Origin: Aquitalea aquatilis
GTDB taxonomy: Bacteria > Pseudomonadota > Gammaproteobacteria > Burkholderiales > Chromobacteriaceae
DNA: 64,000 nucleotides
Assembly (NCBI RefSeq): GCF_005155025.1
Contig: NZ_CP039731.1
Coordinates: 310,001-374,000 of the forward strand
Direction: 5' to 3'
The position numbers and the translations under genes are program-made. Shown in pieces: positions 16,799 through 28,381 of the stretch. Positions within the stretch are counted from its first letter, which is position 1; every line of letters starts with the position of its first letter. The notes under the pieces were generated by a model that saw only the letters and a program-made list of their open reading frames with translations, was not told where the DNA came from and did not search any database.

Positions 16799-17952
16799 TC
16801 AAGGCACTGATCGCCGTCAATGCCGGCTCCTCCACCCTCAAGTTCCGCGCCTATGCCATGGATGGCGGTGCCTTGCTGATGCGCGGCCTGATCGACCACT
16901 TTGGCCAGCCACACACCCGCCTCAGCCTGCACGACACCCTGCACCAGCAACTGGAAGAACGTGAACTGGGTGATGATAGCCGGGCCGCTGCGGTGGCCGC
17001 CATGATCAATACCCTGGCCGACCACGGCATCGCGGTCGCCGCCGTGGTGCATCGCGTGGTGCATGGCGGCAGCCGCTTCCACGACGTCACCCGGCTGGAT
17101 GAAGACATCTGCCAGGCGCTGGAGGCTTACATTCCGCTGGCCCCGCTACACCAGCCGGTCAGCCTGCAGGTGATCGAAGCGTTTCGCGCGCTCGACCCCG
17201 CGCTGCCGCAACTGGCCTGCTTCGACACCGCCTTTCACGCCAGCCAGCCGGAAGTGGCCACCCGCTTCGGCATCGCCCGCCACTGGCACGACGAAGGCGT
17301 ACGCCGCTACGGCTTTCACGGCCTGTCTTATGCCTCCATCAGCCGCAAGCTGAATGCCCTGGGGCTGGCCGATGCCCGGGTAGTGGTGTGCCATCTGGGC
17401 AGCGGCTCCAGCGCCTGCGCCATCCAGCAAGGCCGCAGCGTGGCCTCCAGCATGGGGTTTTCTGCGGTAGACGGCCTGATGATGGGCACGCGCCCGGGTT
17501 ATCTGGACCCGGAAGTGGTGTTGTACTGGATGGAACACGAAGGCATGGGCGTGGGCGAGGTGCGGCGCGAGCTGTACAAGAACTCCGGCCTGCTGGGGGT
17601 GTCCGGCGGTCTGTCCGCCGACATGCGCGAGCTGCTGGCCAGCAGCCTGCCGGCCGCACGCGAGGCCGTGGAGCTGTTCTGCTACCGCATCGTGCGCGAG
17701 ATTGCCTCACTGGCTGCGGCCATGAAGGGGCTGGACGCCATTATCTTTACCGCTGGCATTGGTGAGCATTCGGCCGAGGTACGTGGCCGCGTGCTGGGTC
17801 AGCTGGGCTGGCTGGGCTTTGAAGCCGACCATGCTGCCAATCTGGCCCATGCACGGCAATTGACCAGCGCCGGCAGCCACCATCACGCCTATGTGCTGGC
17901 TACCGATGAAGAAGGGGAAATGGCCAGCCAGGCCTTTGCCCTGCTGGGCTGA
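16795..17952 (+). CDS. ackA: acetate kinase
   Basis: A 385-residue ASKHA-fold kinase that converts acetyl-phosphate plus ADP to acetate plus ATP. Motifs seen are NAGSSTLKFRAY at the N-terminus, VVHRVVHGGSRF, GFHGLSYASIS, HLGSGSSACAI and ITFTAGIGEH-like IIFTAGIGEHSAEVR near the C-terminus. The start is GTG, overlapping the pta stop (GTGA). A bidirectional terminator follows at 18011. Length is slightly under the family norm of ~400. Butyrate or propionate kinase activity cannot be excluded. Confidence 0.94.
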   Translation: MIKALIAVNAGSSTLKFRAYAMDGGALLMRGLIDHFGQPHTRLSLHDTLHQQLEERELGDDSRAAAVAAMINTLADHGIAVAAVVHRVVHGGSRFHDVTRLDEDICQALEAYIPLAPLHQPVSLQVIEAFRALDPALPQLACFDTAFHASQPEVATRFGIARHWHDEGVRRYGFHGLSYASISRKLNALGLADARVVVCHLGSGSSACAIQQGRSVASSMGFSAVDGLMMGTRPGYLDPEVVLYWMEHEGMGVGEVRRELYKNSGLLGVSGGLSADMRELLASSLPAAREAVELFCYRIVREIASLAAAMKGLDAIIFTAGIGEHSAEVRGRVLGQLGWLGFEADHAANLAHARQLTSAGSHHHAYVLATDEEGEMASQAFALLG

Positions 17953-18010
17953 AGCGCTGGTCGTGGCAAGGGCGCAACAAACCCGAAGATGAGCTGGCCA
18001 GGAAAACACA

Positions 18011-18036
18011 AAAGGCCCCGCAGTTGCGGGGCCTTT
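18011..18036. terminator. bidirectional terminator ackA / rpsT
   Basis: Stem AAAGGCCCCGCA / TGCGGGGCCTTT with a 2-base loop and T-rich flanks on both strands, between the convergent ackA and rpsT genes. Confidence 0.9.
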
Positions 18037-18064
18037 TTGCGTATTCGTCAGCGCTGGGCTGGGA

Positions 18065-18328
18065 TCAGGCCATGGCCTTGATCTGAGCAGACAGACGGCT
18101 CTTATGACGAGCTGCCTTGTTCTTGTGGAACACGCCTTTGTCAGCGATACGGTCGATTACTTTGGTGGAAGCGTGGAACACAACCTTGGCCGCAGCCTTG
18201 TCACCACCTTCAATTGCCTTGAGCACTTTCTTTACTGCAGTACGGAACGCAGTACGCAGGCTGGCGTTATGCGCGCGCTGCTTAAGGGCTGTGCGTGCAC
18301 GCTTGCGAGCTTGTGCGCTGTTAGCCAT
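18065..18328 (-). CDS. rpsT: 30S ribosomal protein S20
   Basis: An 87-residue basic protein beginning [21 protein letters not shown], the typical S20 start. It is lysine- and arginine-rich throughout and predicted all-helical. It binds 16S rRNA early in 30S assembly. I set the start at 18328, preceded by AGGAGA, in place of the longer open frame. It is divergent from murJ, an arrangement common in Betaproteobacteria, and convergent with ackA. Confidence 0.97.
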   Translation of the reverse strand: MANSAQARKRARTALKQRAHNASLRTAFRTAVKKVLKAIEGGDKAAAKVVFHASTKVIDRIADKGVFHKNKAARHKSRLSAQIKAMA

Positions 18329-18451
18329 GAATCTTTCTCCTGATGAGCGGAATCTGAAACCCGCGATTCTAAGCCTTAAACGCAGATTTTGCAACAATAA
18401 ACCCGCCAGCGTAAACTAGCCGGCTTGCTCAACCCGCCCTCCCCCCAATAA

Positions 18452-19987
18452 ATGAACCTGCTCAAGGCTCTGGCTGCAGTCAGCAGCATGACCATGGTGT
18501 CGCGTATTCTCGGCCTGGTCCGCGACACCCTTATCGCCCGCGTCTTTGGCGCCGGCATGGCGGCAGATGCCTTTAATGCCGCCTTCAAGATTCCCAATAT
18601 GTTGCGCCGCCTGTTCGCCGAAGGGGCGTTCTCCCAGGCTTTCGTCCCCATCCTGGGCGAATACAAAAATCAGAAAACCGCAGACGAAACCCGCAAATTC
18701 GTCGCCAAGGTGACGGGGGTGCTGGGTTCGGTACTGCTGCTGGTGACCGCCATCGGCATGTTGGCCGCCCCGGCCATCATGTGGATCTCCGCCCCCGGCT
18801 TTTATCGCGAACCGGCCAAAGCAGCCTTGTTTGCCGACATCCTGCGCGTGTCGTTTCCTTATATCTTTTTCATTTCGCTGTCGTCGATGACCGGCAGCAT
18901 CCTCAATAGCTGGGGAAAATTCTCGATTCCGGCCTTCACGCCCACCTTTCTGAATCTCAGCTTCATCGTGTTTGCACTGTGCTTCACCCACAACTTTCAC
19001 CCACCCATCATGGCCATGGCCTGGGCGGTGTTTGTCGGCGGCTTGATTCAGTTGGTGTGGCAGCTGCCCTTTCTCAAGCAGATCGGCATGCTCACCATGC
19101 CCATCTTCGACTTCAAGGACGCCGCAGTATGGCGGGTGATCCGCCAGATGGGCCCGGCCATCTTCGGAGTATCGGTGGCGCAGATTTCCTTGCTGATCAA
19201 CTCCACCTTCGCCTCCTTCCTGCCCACCGGCAGCGTGTCGTGGATGTATTACGCCGACCGGCTGATGGAATTCCCCTCCGGCGTGCTGGGCGTGGCGCTG
19301 GGGACCATCCTGCTGCCCTCGCTGTCCAAGCATGCGGCCAGCAAGTCCGACAGTGAATTCAGCGTGCTGCTGGACTGGGGCATTCGCCTGTCGCTGCTGC
19401 TGGCGGTGCCGGCCACGGTGGGGCTGGGCCTGCTGTCGGGTCCGCTGCTGTCCACCTTGTTCATGTATGGCCGCTTTACTGCGCATGACGCGCTGATGTC
19501 GCAACAGGCCGTCATCGCCTACTCCCTGGGCCTGCTGGGGCTGATTCTGGTCAAGGTGCTGGCACCGGGCTTCTACGCCAGACAGGACATCAAGACGCCG
19601 GTACGCATTGCCCTGATTACCCTGGGCTGCACCCAGCTGATGAACCTGATGTTTGTGTTTTCGCTCAAGCACGCCGGGCTGGCGCTGTCGATTGGCCTGG
19701 CTTCATGTCTGAATGCCGGCCTGCTGCTGTCCACCCTGCTGCGACGCAAGATCTACCAGCCACAGCCGGGCTGGAACAGCTTCCTGACCCGGATGACCCT
19801 GGCCATCCTGGCCATGACCGCCGTGCTGCTGGCCCTGCAATGGCTGCTGCCCATCCACTGGGATGGCCACGCCTGGCAGCGCGTGTGCTGGCTGACCCTG
19901 CTGGTGGTGGCTGGCGCGCTCACCTACTTCGCCTCGCTGTTTGCACTGGGCTTCCGCCCGCGCCAGTTCATGCGCCGCGAACATTGA
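18452..19987 (+). CDS. murJ: lipid II flippase MurJ
   Basis: A 511-residue inner-membrane protein with about 14 helices of the MOP (MviN) fold. It begins [20 protein letters not shown], the family start, and carries the RxFGAG-type stretch [15 protein letters not shown]. It moves the peptidoglycan precursor lipid II to the periplasmic face. No Shine-Dalgarno sequence is visible before the ATG (CCCCCCAATAA), so initiation may be weak or leaderless-like. It is followed 21 bases later by queF on the same strand. Confidence 0.95.
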   Translation: MNLLKALAAVSSMTMVSRILGLVRDTLIARVFGAGMAADAFNAAFKIPNMLRRLFAEGAFSQAFVPILGEYKNQKTADETRKFVAKVTGVLGSVLLLVTAIGMLAAPAIMWISAPGFYREPAKAALFADILRVSFPYIFFISLSSMTGSILNSWGKFSIPAFTPTFLNLSFIVFALCFTHNFHPPIMAMAWAVFVGGLIQLVWQLPFLKQIGMLTMPIFDFKDAAVWRVIRQMGPAIFGVSVAQISLLINSTFASFLPTGSVSWMYYADRLMEFPSGVLGVALGTILLPSLSKHAASKSDSEFSVLLDWGIRLSLLLAVPATVGLGLLSGPLLSTLFMYGRFTAHDALMSQQAVIAYSLGLLGLILVKVLAPGFYARQDIKTPVRIALITLGCTQLMNLMFVFSLKHAGLALSIGLASCLNAGLLLSTLLRRKIYQPQPGWNSFLTRMTLAILAMTAVLLALQWLLPIHWDGHAWQRVCWLTLLVVAGALTYFASLFALGFRPRQFMRREH

Positions 19988-20008
19988 ACCCTATTGCAAG
20001 GAAACACC

Positions 20009-20848
20009 ATGAAACCTCAAGCCATGTCACCGGAACAGTCCCCGCTGGGTAAGACCGTCAGCTATCAGGACGAGTACGACGCCAGCCTGCTGTTTCCCAT
20101 TCCGCGCAAGATGAAACGCGATGAAATCGGCGTGAACGAGCAGGCACTGCCCTTTGCCGGTGTGGATATCTGGACCGGCTTCGAGCTGTCCTGGCTGAAT
20201 GCACGCGGCAAGCCGCAGGTGGGCATTGCCACCTTCCGCATTCCGGCCGACAGCCCCAATCTGATCGAGTCCAAATCGTTCAAGCTCTACCTGAACAGCT
20301 ATAACCAGACCCGTATTGCCAGCCTGGCCGAGCTGCAGGCGCAGCTGGCGCTGGACCTGTCCAATGCCGCCGGCCGCCCGGTATCGGTCAGCGTGCAGCT
20401 GCCGCAGGACTTTGCCGCAGAGCGCATTGCCGAGCTGGATGGTGACTATATCGACGAGCAGGACATCGCCGTGGACAACTACGCCCCCTGCCCGGACATC
20501 CTGCACGCCGATAGTGGCAATATCGTCAGCGAGACCCTGTGCAGCAATCTGCTCAAGTCCAACTGTCTGGTGACCGGCCAGCCAGACTGGGGCAGCGTAC
20601 AGATCAGCTATACCGGCCCCCAGCTGGAACGCGAGGCCCTGCTGCGCTACCTGATCGGCTTCCGCCAGCACAATGAATTCCACGAGCAGTGCGTGGAGCG
20701 CATCTTTACCGACATCCTGCGCGCCTGCGCGCCGCAGCAGCTGACGGTGTACGCCCGCTACACCCGCCGTGGCGGCCTGGACATCAACCCGTGGCGCAGC
20801 AATGGTGCCGAGCCGCCACTGCACAACACCCGCACGGCTCGGCAGTAA
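20009..20848 (+). CDS. queF: NADPH-dependent preQ0 reductase
   Basis: A 279-residue type II (fused bidomain) QueF that reduces the nitrile of 7-cyano-7-deazaguanine to the aminomethyl group of preQ1 in queuosine synthesis. The nucleophilic cysteine is in [14 protein letters not shown]. The substrate-binding [10 protein letters not shown] motif and the downstream [14 protein letters not shown] stretch are intact. Length matches E. coli QueF (282). I chose the ATG at 20009 with AAGGA upstream. It probably shares a transcript with murJ and ends at the terminator at 20865. Confidence 0.95.
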   Translation: MKPQAMSPEQSPLGKTVSYQDEYDASLLFPIPRKMKRDEIGVNEQALPFAGVDIWTGFELSWLNARGKPQVGIATFRIPADSPNLIESKSFKLYLNSYNQTRIASLAELQAQLALDLSNAAGRPVSVSVQLPQDFAAERIAELDGDYIDEQDIAVDNYAPCPDILHADSGNIVSETLCSNLLKSNCLVTGQPDWGSVQISYTGPQLEREALLRYLIGFRQHNEFHEQCVERIFTDILRACAPQQLTVYARYTRRGGLDINPWRSNGAEPPLHNTRTARQ

Positions 20849-20864
20849 GTTGGCCGTCCAAAGT

Positions 20865-20899
20865 AAAAAAGCCTGCTTGTCGTCCAAGCAGGCTTTTTT
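20865..20899. terminator. bidirectional terminator queF / rluA
   Basis: Stem AAAAAAGCCTGCTTG / CAAGCAGGCTTTTTT around a 5-base loop, between convergent genes. It has U-tracts in both directions. Confidence 0.95.
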
Positions 20900-20917
20900 G
20901 CGGGCAACACCCGGCCA

Positions 20918-21598
20918 TCAAAACGGTACGGGGGCCTCGAATTCCATTTCTTCACGGGTAATCGGGTGGCGCAATACCAGCCGCGAGGCGTGCAGCAGCA
21001 GACGCTCGGCCTTGGCCAGCACTTCCGGCGGCGCGTAAATGTCATCGCCCAGAATGGGATGGCCGCTTTCCAGATGCAGCATGTGCATGCGCAACTGGTG
21101 GGCGCGGCCGGTTTGCGGGTCCAGTTCCATGCGCGAGGTCTGACGCAGGGAGTCGCGCAATACCACGCGGTAATGGGTGATGGCTTGCTTGCCCTCGACC
21201 AGATCGACCTTCTGCCGTGGCCGGTTGGGCCAATCGATGATCAGCGGCAGGTCGATGGTGCCGCTATTGCTTTCCACAATACCGTCCACCACGGCGATAT
21301 AGCGCTTTTTCACCTTGCGATCCATAAAGGCAATCGACAGCGCGCGCTGCATGGCCGCCCCACGGCCAAACACCATCAGGCCGGAGGTGGCCATATCCAG
21401 GCGGTGCACGGTAAGCGCATCCGGATACACTTGCTGCACCCGGCTGACCAGACAATCCTCCTTGCCCTCGCCACGCCCGGGCACCGACAGCAGGCCGGAC
21501 GGTTTGTCCACCACCACCAGGCAGTCGTCGGCATAAATCACCGCCAGGCCGGTATCCGGCGGCGGGGTGTAGGTTTCCAGATTATGGGCTTGGGTCAT
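20918..21598 (-). CDS. rluA: RluA-family pseudouridine synthase
   Basis: A 226-residue enzyme with the catalytic aspartate in VHRLDMATSGLMVFG and the later PQTGRAHQLRMHM motif. There is no S4 domain and the protein is short, both as in E. coli RluA (219 residues), which modifies 23S rRNA position 746 and tRNA position 32. The exact target here is inferred from size and domain plan. It begins with MTQAHNLETY. It is divergent from alaX, with about 185 bases between the starts. Confidence 0.88.
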   Translation of the reverse strand: MTQAHNLETYTPPPDTGLAVIYADDCLVVVDKPSGLLSVPGRGEGKEDCLVSRVQQVYPDALTVHRLDMATSGLMVFGRGAAMQRALSIAFMDRKVKKRYIAVVDGIVESNSGTIDLPLIIDWPNRPRQKVDLVEGKQAITHYRVVLRDSLRQTSRMELDPQTGRAHQLRMHMLHLESGHPILGDDIYAPPEVLAKAERLLLHASRLVLRHPITREEMEFEAPVPF

Positions 21599-21783
21599 GG
21601 CAGCACACCGCGCCCGGCCTTGCAGCAGGCGCGCAAAAAACGAAGAACGGGCGATTATCGTATTCCCGGCCCGGCTTCACAAGCTGTCACCCTGCATTTG
21701 CCGGGGAATTGCCACTTGAAATGCCTGGCCATTGCCATCACCCTGTCATGCTTACCCTACCCAAGCCCATGCAAGGAGTTGTC

Positions 21784-22494
21784 ATGCCGGAGCGCTTTTA
21801 TCTCGACCCTTACCAACGCCAGCTGGAAACCACCGTCGTGCGCCATGACGATGCCGGCCTGGTATTGGCAGACACCCTGTGCTACCCGCTGGGCGGCGGC
21901 CAACCGGGCGATATGGCAAGCCTGACGCTGGCGGATGGCAGCACACTGGCCATCAGCGATACCCGCCGCAACCGCGAAACCCGCGAGATCGCCCACATCA
22001 CGGCAGCAGACGCCCCTCGGCTGGCAGCCGGCAGCGCCGTCACCCTGACGCTGGACTGGACTCGCCGCCATCGCCACATGCGCATCCATACCGCGCTACA
22101 CCTGCTGTCTGTGGTGATCAAGGCCGGCGTCACCGGTGGCAATCTGACCGCCGAATCCGGCCGACTGGACTTCGACATCCCGGAGGGCATGGAGCTGGAC
22201 AAAGATGCCATCGAAGCCGGCCTGAATGCGCTGGTGGCACAAGACCTGGCGCTATCCGTGCAGATGACCAGCGGCGCAGCGCTCAAGGCCCGGCCAGAGC
22301 TGATCAAGACCATGTCAGTGACCCCGCCGCTGGAGTTGCCGGAAATCCGCCTGATTGCCATCGATGGTGTCGATCTGCAGCCCTGTGGCGGCACCCATGT
22401 GCGCAGCACCGGCGAGATTGGCCGCCTGCTGGTGAAGAAAATCGAGAGCAAGGGCGCGCGCAACAAGCGGGTGGTGATTGCGCTGGCCGACTGA
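21784..22494 (+). CDS. alanyl-tRNA editing protein (AlaX)
   Basis: A 236-residue stand-alone relative of the AlaRS editing domain. Zinc-binding pairs are visible as HTALHLLS (H-x3-H) and PCGGTHV (C-x3-H). It should hydrolyse mischarged Ser-tRNA(Ala) or Gly-tRNA(Ala) in the cytosol. I preferred the ATG at 21784, preceded by AAGGAG, over the one at 21709 because the domain starts at once with RFYLDPYQ. The gene is alone, with a bidirectional terminator before parE. Confidence 0.88.
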   Translation: MPERFYLDPYQRQLETTVVRHDDAGLVLADTLCYPLGGGQPGDMASLTLADGSTLAISDTRRNRETREIAHITAADAPRLAAGSAVTLTLDWTRRHRHMRIHTALHLLSVVIKAGVTGGNLTAESGRLDFDIPEGMELDKDAIEAGLNALVAQDLALSVQMTSGAALKARPELIKTMSVTPPLELPEIRLIAIDGVDLQPCGGTHVRSTGEIGRLLVKKIESKGARNKRVVIALAD

Positions 22495-22510
22495 ACAGGC
22501 TGCATCGACA

Positions 22511-22544
22511 ATGCAAAAGGGGACCCGCAGGTCCCCTTTTGCAT
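22511..22544. terminator. bidirectional terminator alaX / parE
   Basis: Stem ATGCAAAAGGGGAC / GTCCCCTTTTGCAT with loop CCGCAG, between convergent genes. Confidence 0.93.
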
Positions 22545-22562
22545 GCCTGGACAGCCGCCGAC

Positions 22563-24527
<1,965 letters not shown>

Positions 24528-24680
24528 AGCTTGTTTCGTCGCCTGGTTCGGCCCTGCAGCCAGGGCCAAGCTGAATGATGTCGCCACCCCGCCACACGGA
24601 GGAGCCGGCATGATGCTCAAGCGGCAGCACTGGGCCGCCGCTTGCTTGAAGAATGATGCAGATCGCCCGGCAATGCGGCG

Positions 24681-25229
24681 TCAGTGATCCTGCAGCTTGT
24701 CCGGCAATCCGCACGCTGGCTGGCGCATGCGTTGCAGGAAGCTGTCGTAGTTTTCCAGGCCCTTGAGAAAACGCGATAACTCGGTCAGGGCGCGGATATA
24801 GACATCGCGCTTGAACTCGATGACCGCATCCACCGGCGCCCAATAGTCATTCCAGCGCCAGCCGTCGAATTCCGGATGGCTGCTGGCTCGCAGGCAGACA
24901 TCACAATCGCGCCCCGTCAGCCGCAGCAGGAACCAGATCTGTTTCTGCCCCTTGTAACTGCCGCGCCATTCGCGCCTTACCCAGTTGCTGGGCACGTCAT
25001 AGCGCAGCCAGTCGCGGGTACGCCCCACGATCTTGACATGTTGCGGCAACAGCCCGACCTCCTCCAGAAGCTCGCGGTACATGGCCGCCTCCGGGCTCTC
25101 GCCCGGCTTGATGCCTCCTTGCGGAAATTGCCAGGAATGCTCGCGCACCCGCTTGCCCCAGAACACCTCATTTTTACCGTTGATGAGGATGATTCCGACA
25201 TTGGGGCGATATCCGTCCCGGTCCAGCAT
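24681..25229 (-). CDS. rppH: RNA pyrophosphohydrolase
   Basis: A 182-residue Nudix enzyme that removes pyrophosphate from the 5' end of triphosphorylated mRNA to start decay. The Nudix box is [20 protein letters not shown] followed by VGL. The start [17 protein letters not shown] matches the RppH N-terminus, so I set it at 25229 although the frame is open to 25271. GCAGG lies upstream. The basic stretch [20 protein letters not shown] is usual for the family. Confidence 0.95.
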   Translation of the reverse strand: MLDRDGYRPNVGIILINGKNEVFWGKRVREHSWQFPQGGIKPGESPEAAMYRELLEEVGLLPQHVKIVGRTRDWLRYDVPSNWVRREWRGSYKGQKQIWFLLRLTGRDCDVCLRASSHPEFDGWRWNDYWAPVDAVIEFKRDVYIRALTELSRFLKGLENYDSFLQRMRQPACGLPDKLQDH

Positions 25230-25622
25230 GAAAAAAACCTGCAAATCGTCTAGTTGACCGAATTTTTGCACATTTCGTCAGCTCTTGCCATGCGGCTGTC
25301 CACCGGAGTGCCCGGCAAATCCACCACAGCATGCGCCAGGCACGTTAAAAAAAATTGACGCCACCGGGTAAAGCCGTTTAAAAATTCAGCGCAGCACTAC
25401 CCACCCTTCATCAGGATGCCCTGCCTCATGCAAGCACGTCGTACCCCACCAGCCTTCCCCGCCCTGCCTCTGGCAGTGGTGGCGTTGTGCCCGTGGGCCA
25501 ATCCGACAGCCTTGTCGCTGGGCTTCTTCATCCAGCCTTTCACTGCAGTTGGTCATCGCTAGCGTTGTGCCGTAATACCCGCCGATGGCGGCTCACGACA
25601 ATGCATAGCACAAGGACCATCC
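25230..25622. promoter_or_regulatory. rppH-puuA divergent intergenic region
   Basis: A 393-bp gap without a convincing gene. On the plus strand a sigma-70-like pair TTGACG (25355-25360) and TTAAAA (25378-25383) has 17-bp spacing and could drive puuA. A 44-codon open frame (25428-25562) lies in the putative leader with only a distant AGGAT ribosome site and is not called as a gene. Confidence 0.4.
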
Positions 25623-26951
25623 ATGCAAGATTCTGCAAATTGGCTGCACAGCCACGGCATTCGCACGGTCGAATGCCTGTTTTCCGACATCACCGGTAGC
25701 GCACGCGGCAAGGTTGTCCCGACCGCCAGCCTGCTGGCTACTAGCGAACTGCGCTTTTCCCAGGTAGGCCTGGTACAGAGCGTCAGCGGCCACTGCCTGC
25801 AACAGCTGGTGCCCGAACTCGACCCCGACATGCGCCTGCTGCCTGATACCAGCACCCTGCGCCAGCTGCCGTGGAGCCGCGAACCGGCGGCCATGCTGAT
25901 TCACGACTGTCTGCATGAGGATGGCAGTCTGGTGGAATTCGCCCCGCGCAATGTGCTCAAGCGGGTGCTGGCACGCTATGCCGAACTGGGACTGACGCCG
26001 GTCGTTGCGCCAGAAATGGAGTTCTATCTGTTTGCCCGCCGCAACAGTCTGGATGCTGCCCCGCAAGCCCCTGCCTGCTACGGCACGACCGGCGACAGCC
26101 TGCGCCAGCCCTATTCACTGGACCGTCTGCACGATCTGGATGCAGTGCTGGGCGATATCCAGCATGGCTGCCAATGCCTGGGCATCGGGGCAGATACCTT
26201 GCTGCAAGAGGTAGGTTGTGGCCAGCTGGAAATCAATCTGCAGCATGGTGATGCCATTGCACTGGCCGACCAGGCCTTCCTGTTCAAGCGCATGGTGCGT
26301 GAGGCCGCAGCACGCCAAAATCTGGAAGCTTGTTTCATGGCAAAACCGCTGGCCGATGATGCCGGCAGCGCCATGCATATCCACCAAAGCCTGGTGTATG
26401 CCGACAGCGGCCGCAATGCCTTCTCACAGGATAACGGCCAGCCTGCTCCGCGCTTCGCCCACTATATCGCCGGCCTGCAACATTACCTGCCGGATGCCTT
26501 GCTGCTGCTGGCGCCCTACGTCAACTCCTTCCGCCGGCTGGCACCCTTTACCGCAGCGCCCATCAATGTGGAATGGGGCTATGACAACCGCACCTGCGGC
26601 TTGCGCATTCCCCATGGTGGCCCACAAGCACGACGGGTGGAAAACCGCTTGCCGGGCGTGGATGCCAACCCCTATCTGGCTTTGGCCACCACCCTGGCCT
26701 GCGGCTTGCTTGGCATGCAACAGGAACTGCAGCCCACGGCTCCGCTGGATAGCAGCGCCTATGGCCGCCCCTACGCCTTCCCCCGCACCCAGCTGGAAGC
26801 GGTGGAGCGGCTGGCCGCCAATGCTGAACTGGCCGCCGTACTGGGACCGCAGTTTGTTGCCACCTATTGTCAGCTCAAACTGAGCGAATGGCAGGAATTC
26901 AATCGCCAGGTCAGTCCCTGGGAGTATCGCCATCTGCTAAGCCAGGCTTGA
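25623..26951 (+). CDS. puuA: gamma-glutamylputrescine synthetase-like (glutamine synthetase family)
   Basis: A 442-residue glutamine synthetase-fold ligase. The catalytic domain shows VVAPEMEFYL (metal-binding Glu), the AMHIHQSL ATP-site stretch, and NRTCGLRIP and ENRLPGVDANPYLALA near the substrate site. The early start MQDSANWLHSHGIRTVECLF, size and company of an OrdL/PuuB-type oxidase point to PuuA (putrescine plus glutamate to gamma-glutamylputrescine). It could act on another amine such as spermidine or ethanolamine (SpuI/GlnA3-like). AAGGA precedes the ATG. It forms an operon with puuB 10 bases downstream. Confidence 0.82.
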   Translation: MQDSANWLHSHGIRTVECLFSDITGSARGKVVPTASLLATSELRFSQVGLVQSVSGHCLQQLVPELDPDMRLLPDTSTLRQLPWSREPAAMLIHDCLHEDGSLVEFAPRNVLKRVLARYAELGLTPVVAPEMEFYLFARRNSLDAAPQAPACYGTTGDSLRQPYSLDRLHDLDAVLGDIQHGCQCLGIGADTLLQEVGCGQLEINLQHGDAIALADQAFLFKRMVREAAARQNLEACFMAKPLADDAGSAMHIHQSLVYADSGRNAFSQDNGQPAPRFAHYIAGLQHYLPDALLLLAPYVNSFRRLAPFTAAPINVEWGYDNRTCGLRIPHGGPQARRVENRLPGVDANPYLALATTLACGLLGMQQELQPTAPLDSSAYGRPYAFPRTQLEAVERLAANAELAAVLGPQFVATYCQLKLSEWQEFNRQVSPWEYRHLLSQA

Positions 26952-26961
26952 AAGCGCTTGC

Positions 26962-28278
26962 ATGAACCGAGAACACGCACCGCATCTGGCCCAGTTTGAT
27001 GGCCATCACATCGACTCCTGGCATGCGGCCACTGCACCACTGCGCGAGCGCTACCCGGTTCTCAACGAAGTCATCCGCTGTGATGTCTGTGTGGTGGGGG
27101 CCGGTTTTACCGGCCTGTCTACGGCGCTGAGCCTGGCGGAAAAAGGGTTGTCGGTCACCTTGCTGGAAGGCGCTCTGGTCGGGTTTGGCGCATCAGGCCG
27201 CAATGGTGGCCATATCCTGCACGGTTTTGCCGCCACCATGGCCGCATTTGAAAAGCAGCTGGGAGGCCGCGGTGCACGGCAATGCTGGGACGCCTCGCTG
27301 GAGGGTGTCTCGCTGATTGCCAACCGGATCCATCAGCATCAGATCGACTGCGAGCTGCGCTGGGGCGTCCTCACCACGGTGCGCAACCGCCGGCAACAGC
27401 AGTGGGTGCAGGCTCAACAGCGCCAGCTGCAGGCTTATGGCTATCACGACACACAATGGCTGGAAGGACCGGCGCTACGCGAGCACATCGACTCACCGTC
27501 CTTCAGTGCGGCACTTTACGACAGCGGCTGCGGTCACCTGCACCCGCTCAAGTATGCGCAGGGACTGGCGCGGGCGGCCTCGCAGGCTGGCGTGAAGTTG
27601 TTTGAGCACTCGCCCGTCACCTCCATCGACGAGGACAAGCGGGGCTTGCAGATCGGCACACCACAAGGCTGGGTCAATGCCGACAAAATGGTGCTGGCCT
27701 GCAATGTCGATATCGGGCCATTAGAGTCCACACTGCGGCGCTGCATCGTACCGCTGCGCTCGCATATCATTGCCACGGCACCCTTGCCGGCAGAACTCGC
27801 CAGCAGCCTGCTTCCGGGTGGGGCCGCCGTCTGTGAAGGCAGCCCCTTGCCGGACTATTTCCGCCTGACAGCGGATCATCGCCTGCTGTTTGGTAGCCTG
27901 CCAGGTAGTTCCAGCGCCAGTCCGCAGGCCATGATGGCCGAGCGCCAAGCGCGCCTGGCCAGCATCTTCCCCCAGTGGAAAAACCGGCAAATTGACTATG
28001 CATGGAGTGGGCATGTGGATGTCGGCCCGGCACGCTTGCCACAGATCGGTCGCCAGGGGCAGCGCATCTACCACGCCCAAGGCTTTGCCGGCCATGGCGT
28101 CGCATTAAGTGGCATGGCCGGGCAAATGCTGGCAGAAACCATGGCGGGCGATATCGGCTGCTTCGATGTTTTCAACAAGCTGTATGCACATCCGCTACCA
28201 CTGCCGGCGTCACTGGAAGACAGCCTGCTGCGCCTGTCTGTGCTCTACCACCGCCTGCGCGATGCCATTGGTTTCTAG
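26962..28278 (+). CDS. puuB: gamma-glutamylputrescine oxidase-like FAD enzyme
   Basis: A 438-residue DAO-fold flavoprotein. The FAD dinucleotide motif is VVGAGFTGLSTALSLAEKG at about residues 36-54, followed by GASGRNGGHIL, typical of the PuuB/OrdL group. The C-terminal HAQGFAGHGVALSGMAGQ stretch is also typical. It should oxidise the gamma-glutamyl amine made by the upstream ligase to an aldehyde with release of ammonia and peroxide. The puuC and puuD steps of the pathway are not in this window. It may be co-transcribed with pssA, 103 bases on, as I see no terminator between them. Confidence 0.82.
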   Translation: MNREHAPHLAQFDGHHIDSWHAATAPLRERYPVLNEVIRCDVCVVGAGFTGLSTALSLAEKGLSVTLLEGALVGFGASGRNGGHILHGFAATMAAFEKQLGGRGARQCWDASLEGVSLIANRIHQHQIDCELRWGVLTTVRNRRQQQWVQAQQRQLQAYGYHDTQWLEGPALREHIDSPSFSAALYDSGCGHLHPLKYAQGLARAASQAGVKLFEHSPVTSIDEDKRGLQIGTPQGWVNADKMVLACNVDIGPLESTLRRCIVPLRSHIIATAPLPAELASSLLPGGAAVCEGSPLPDYFRLTADHRLLFGSLPGSSSASPQAMMAERQARLASIFPQWKNRQIDYAWSGHVDVGPARLPQIGRQGQRIYHAQGFAGHGVALSGMAGQMLAETMAGDIGCFDVFNKLYAHPLPLPASLEDSLLRLSVLYHRLRDAIGF

Positions 28279-28381
28279 CGGCCTACCTGCGGCAAGCAAG
28301 CATGACCCTGCTGGCGACCCCAAAACCCGCAAACGATGCTAGGATGCCTCGATCAACCGTTTTACTCGTGATCGATCCCGC

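Noticed and set aside
25428-25562. A 44-codon open frame in the puuA leader, possible regulatory peptide
   Set aside because: The ribosome site is distant, there is no conserved feature, and nothing links it to control of puuA without comparative data.
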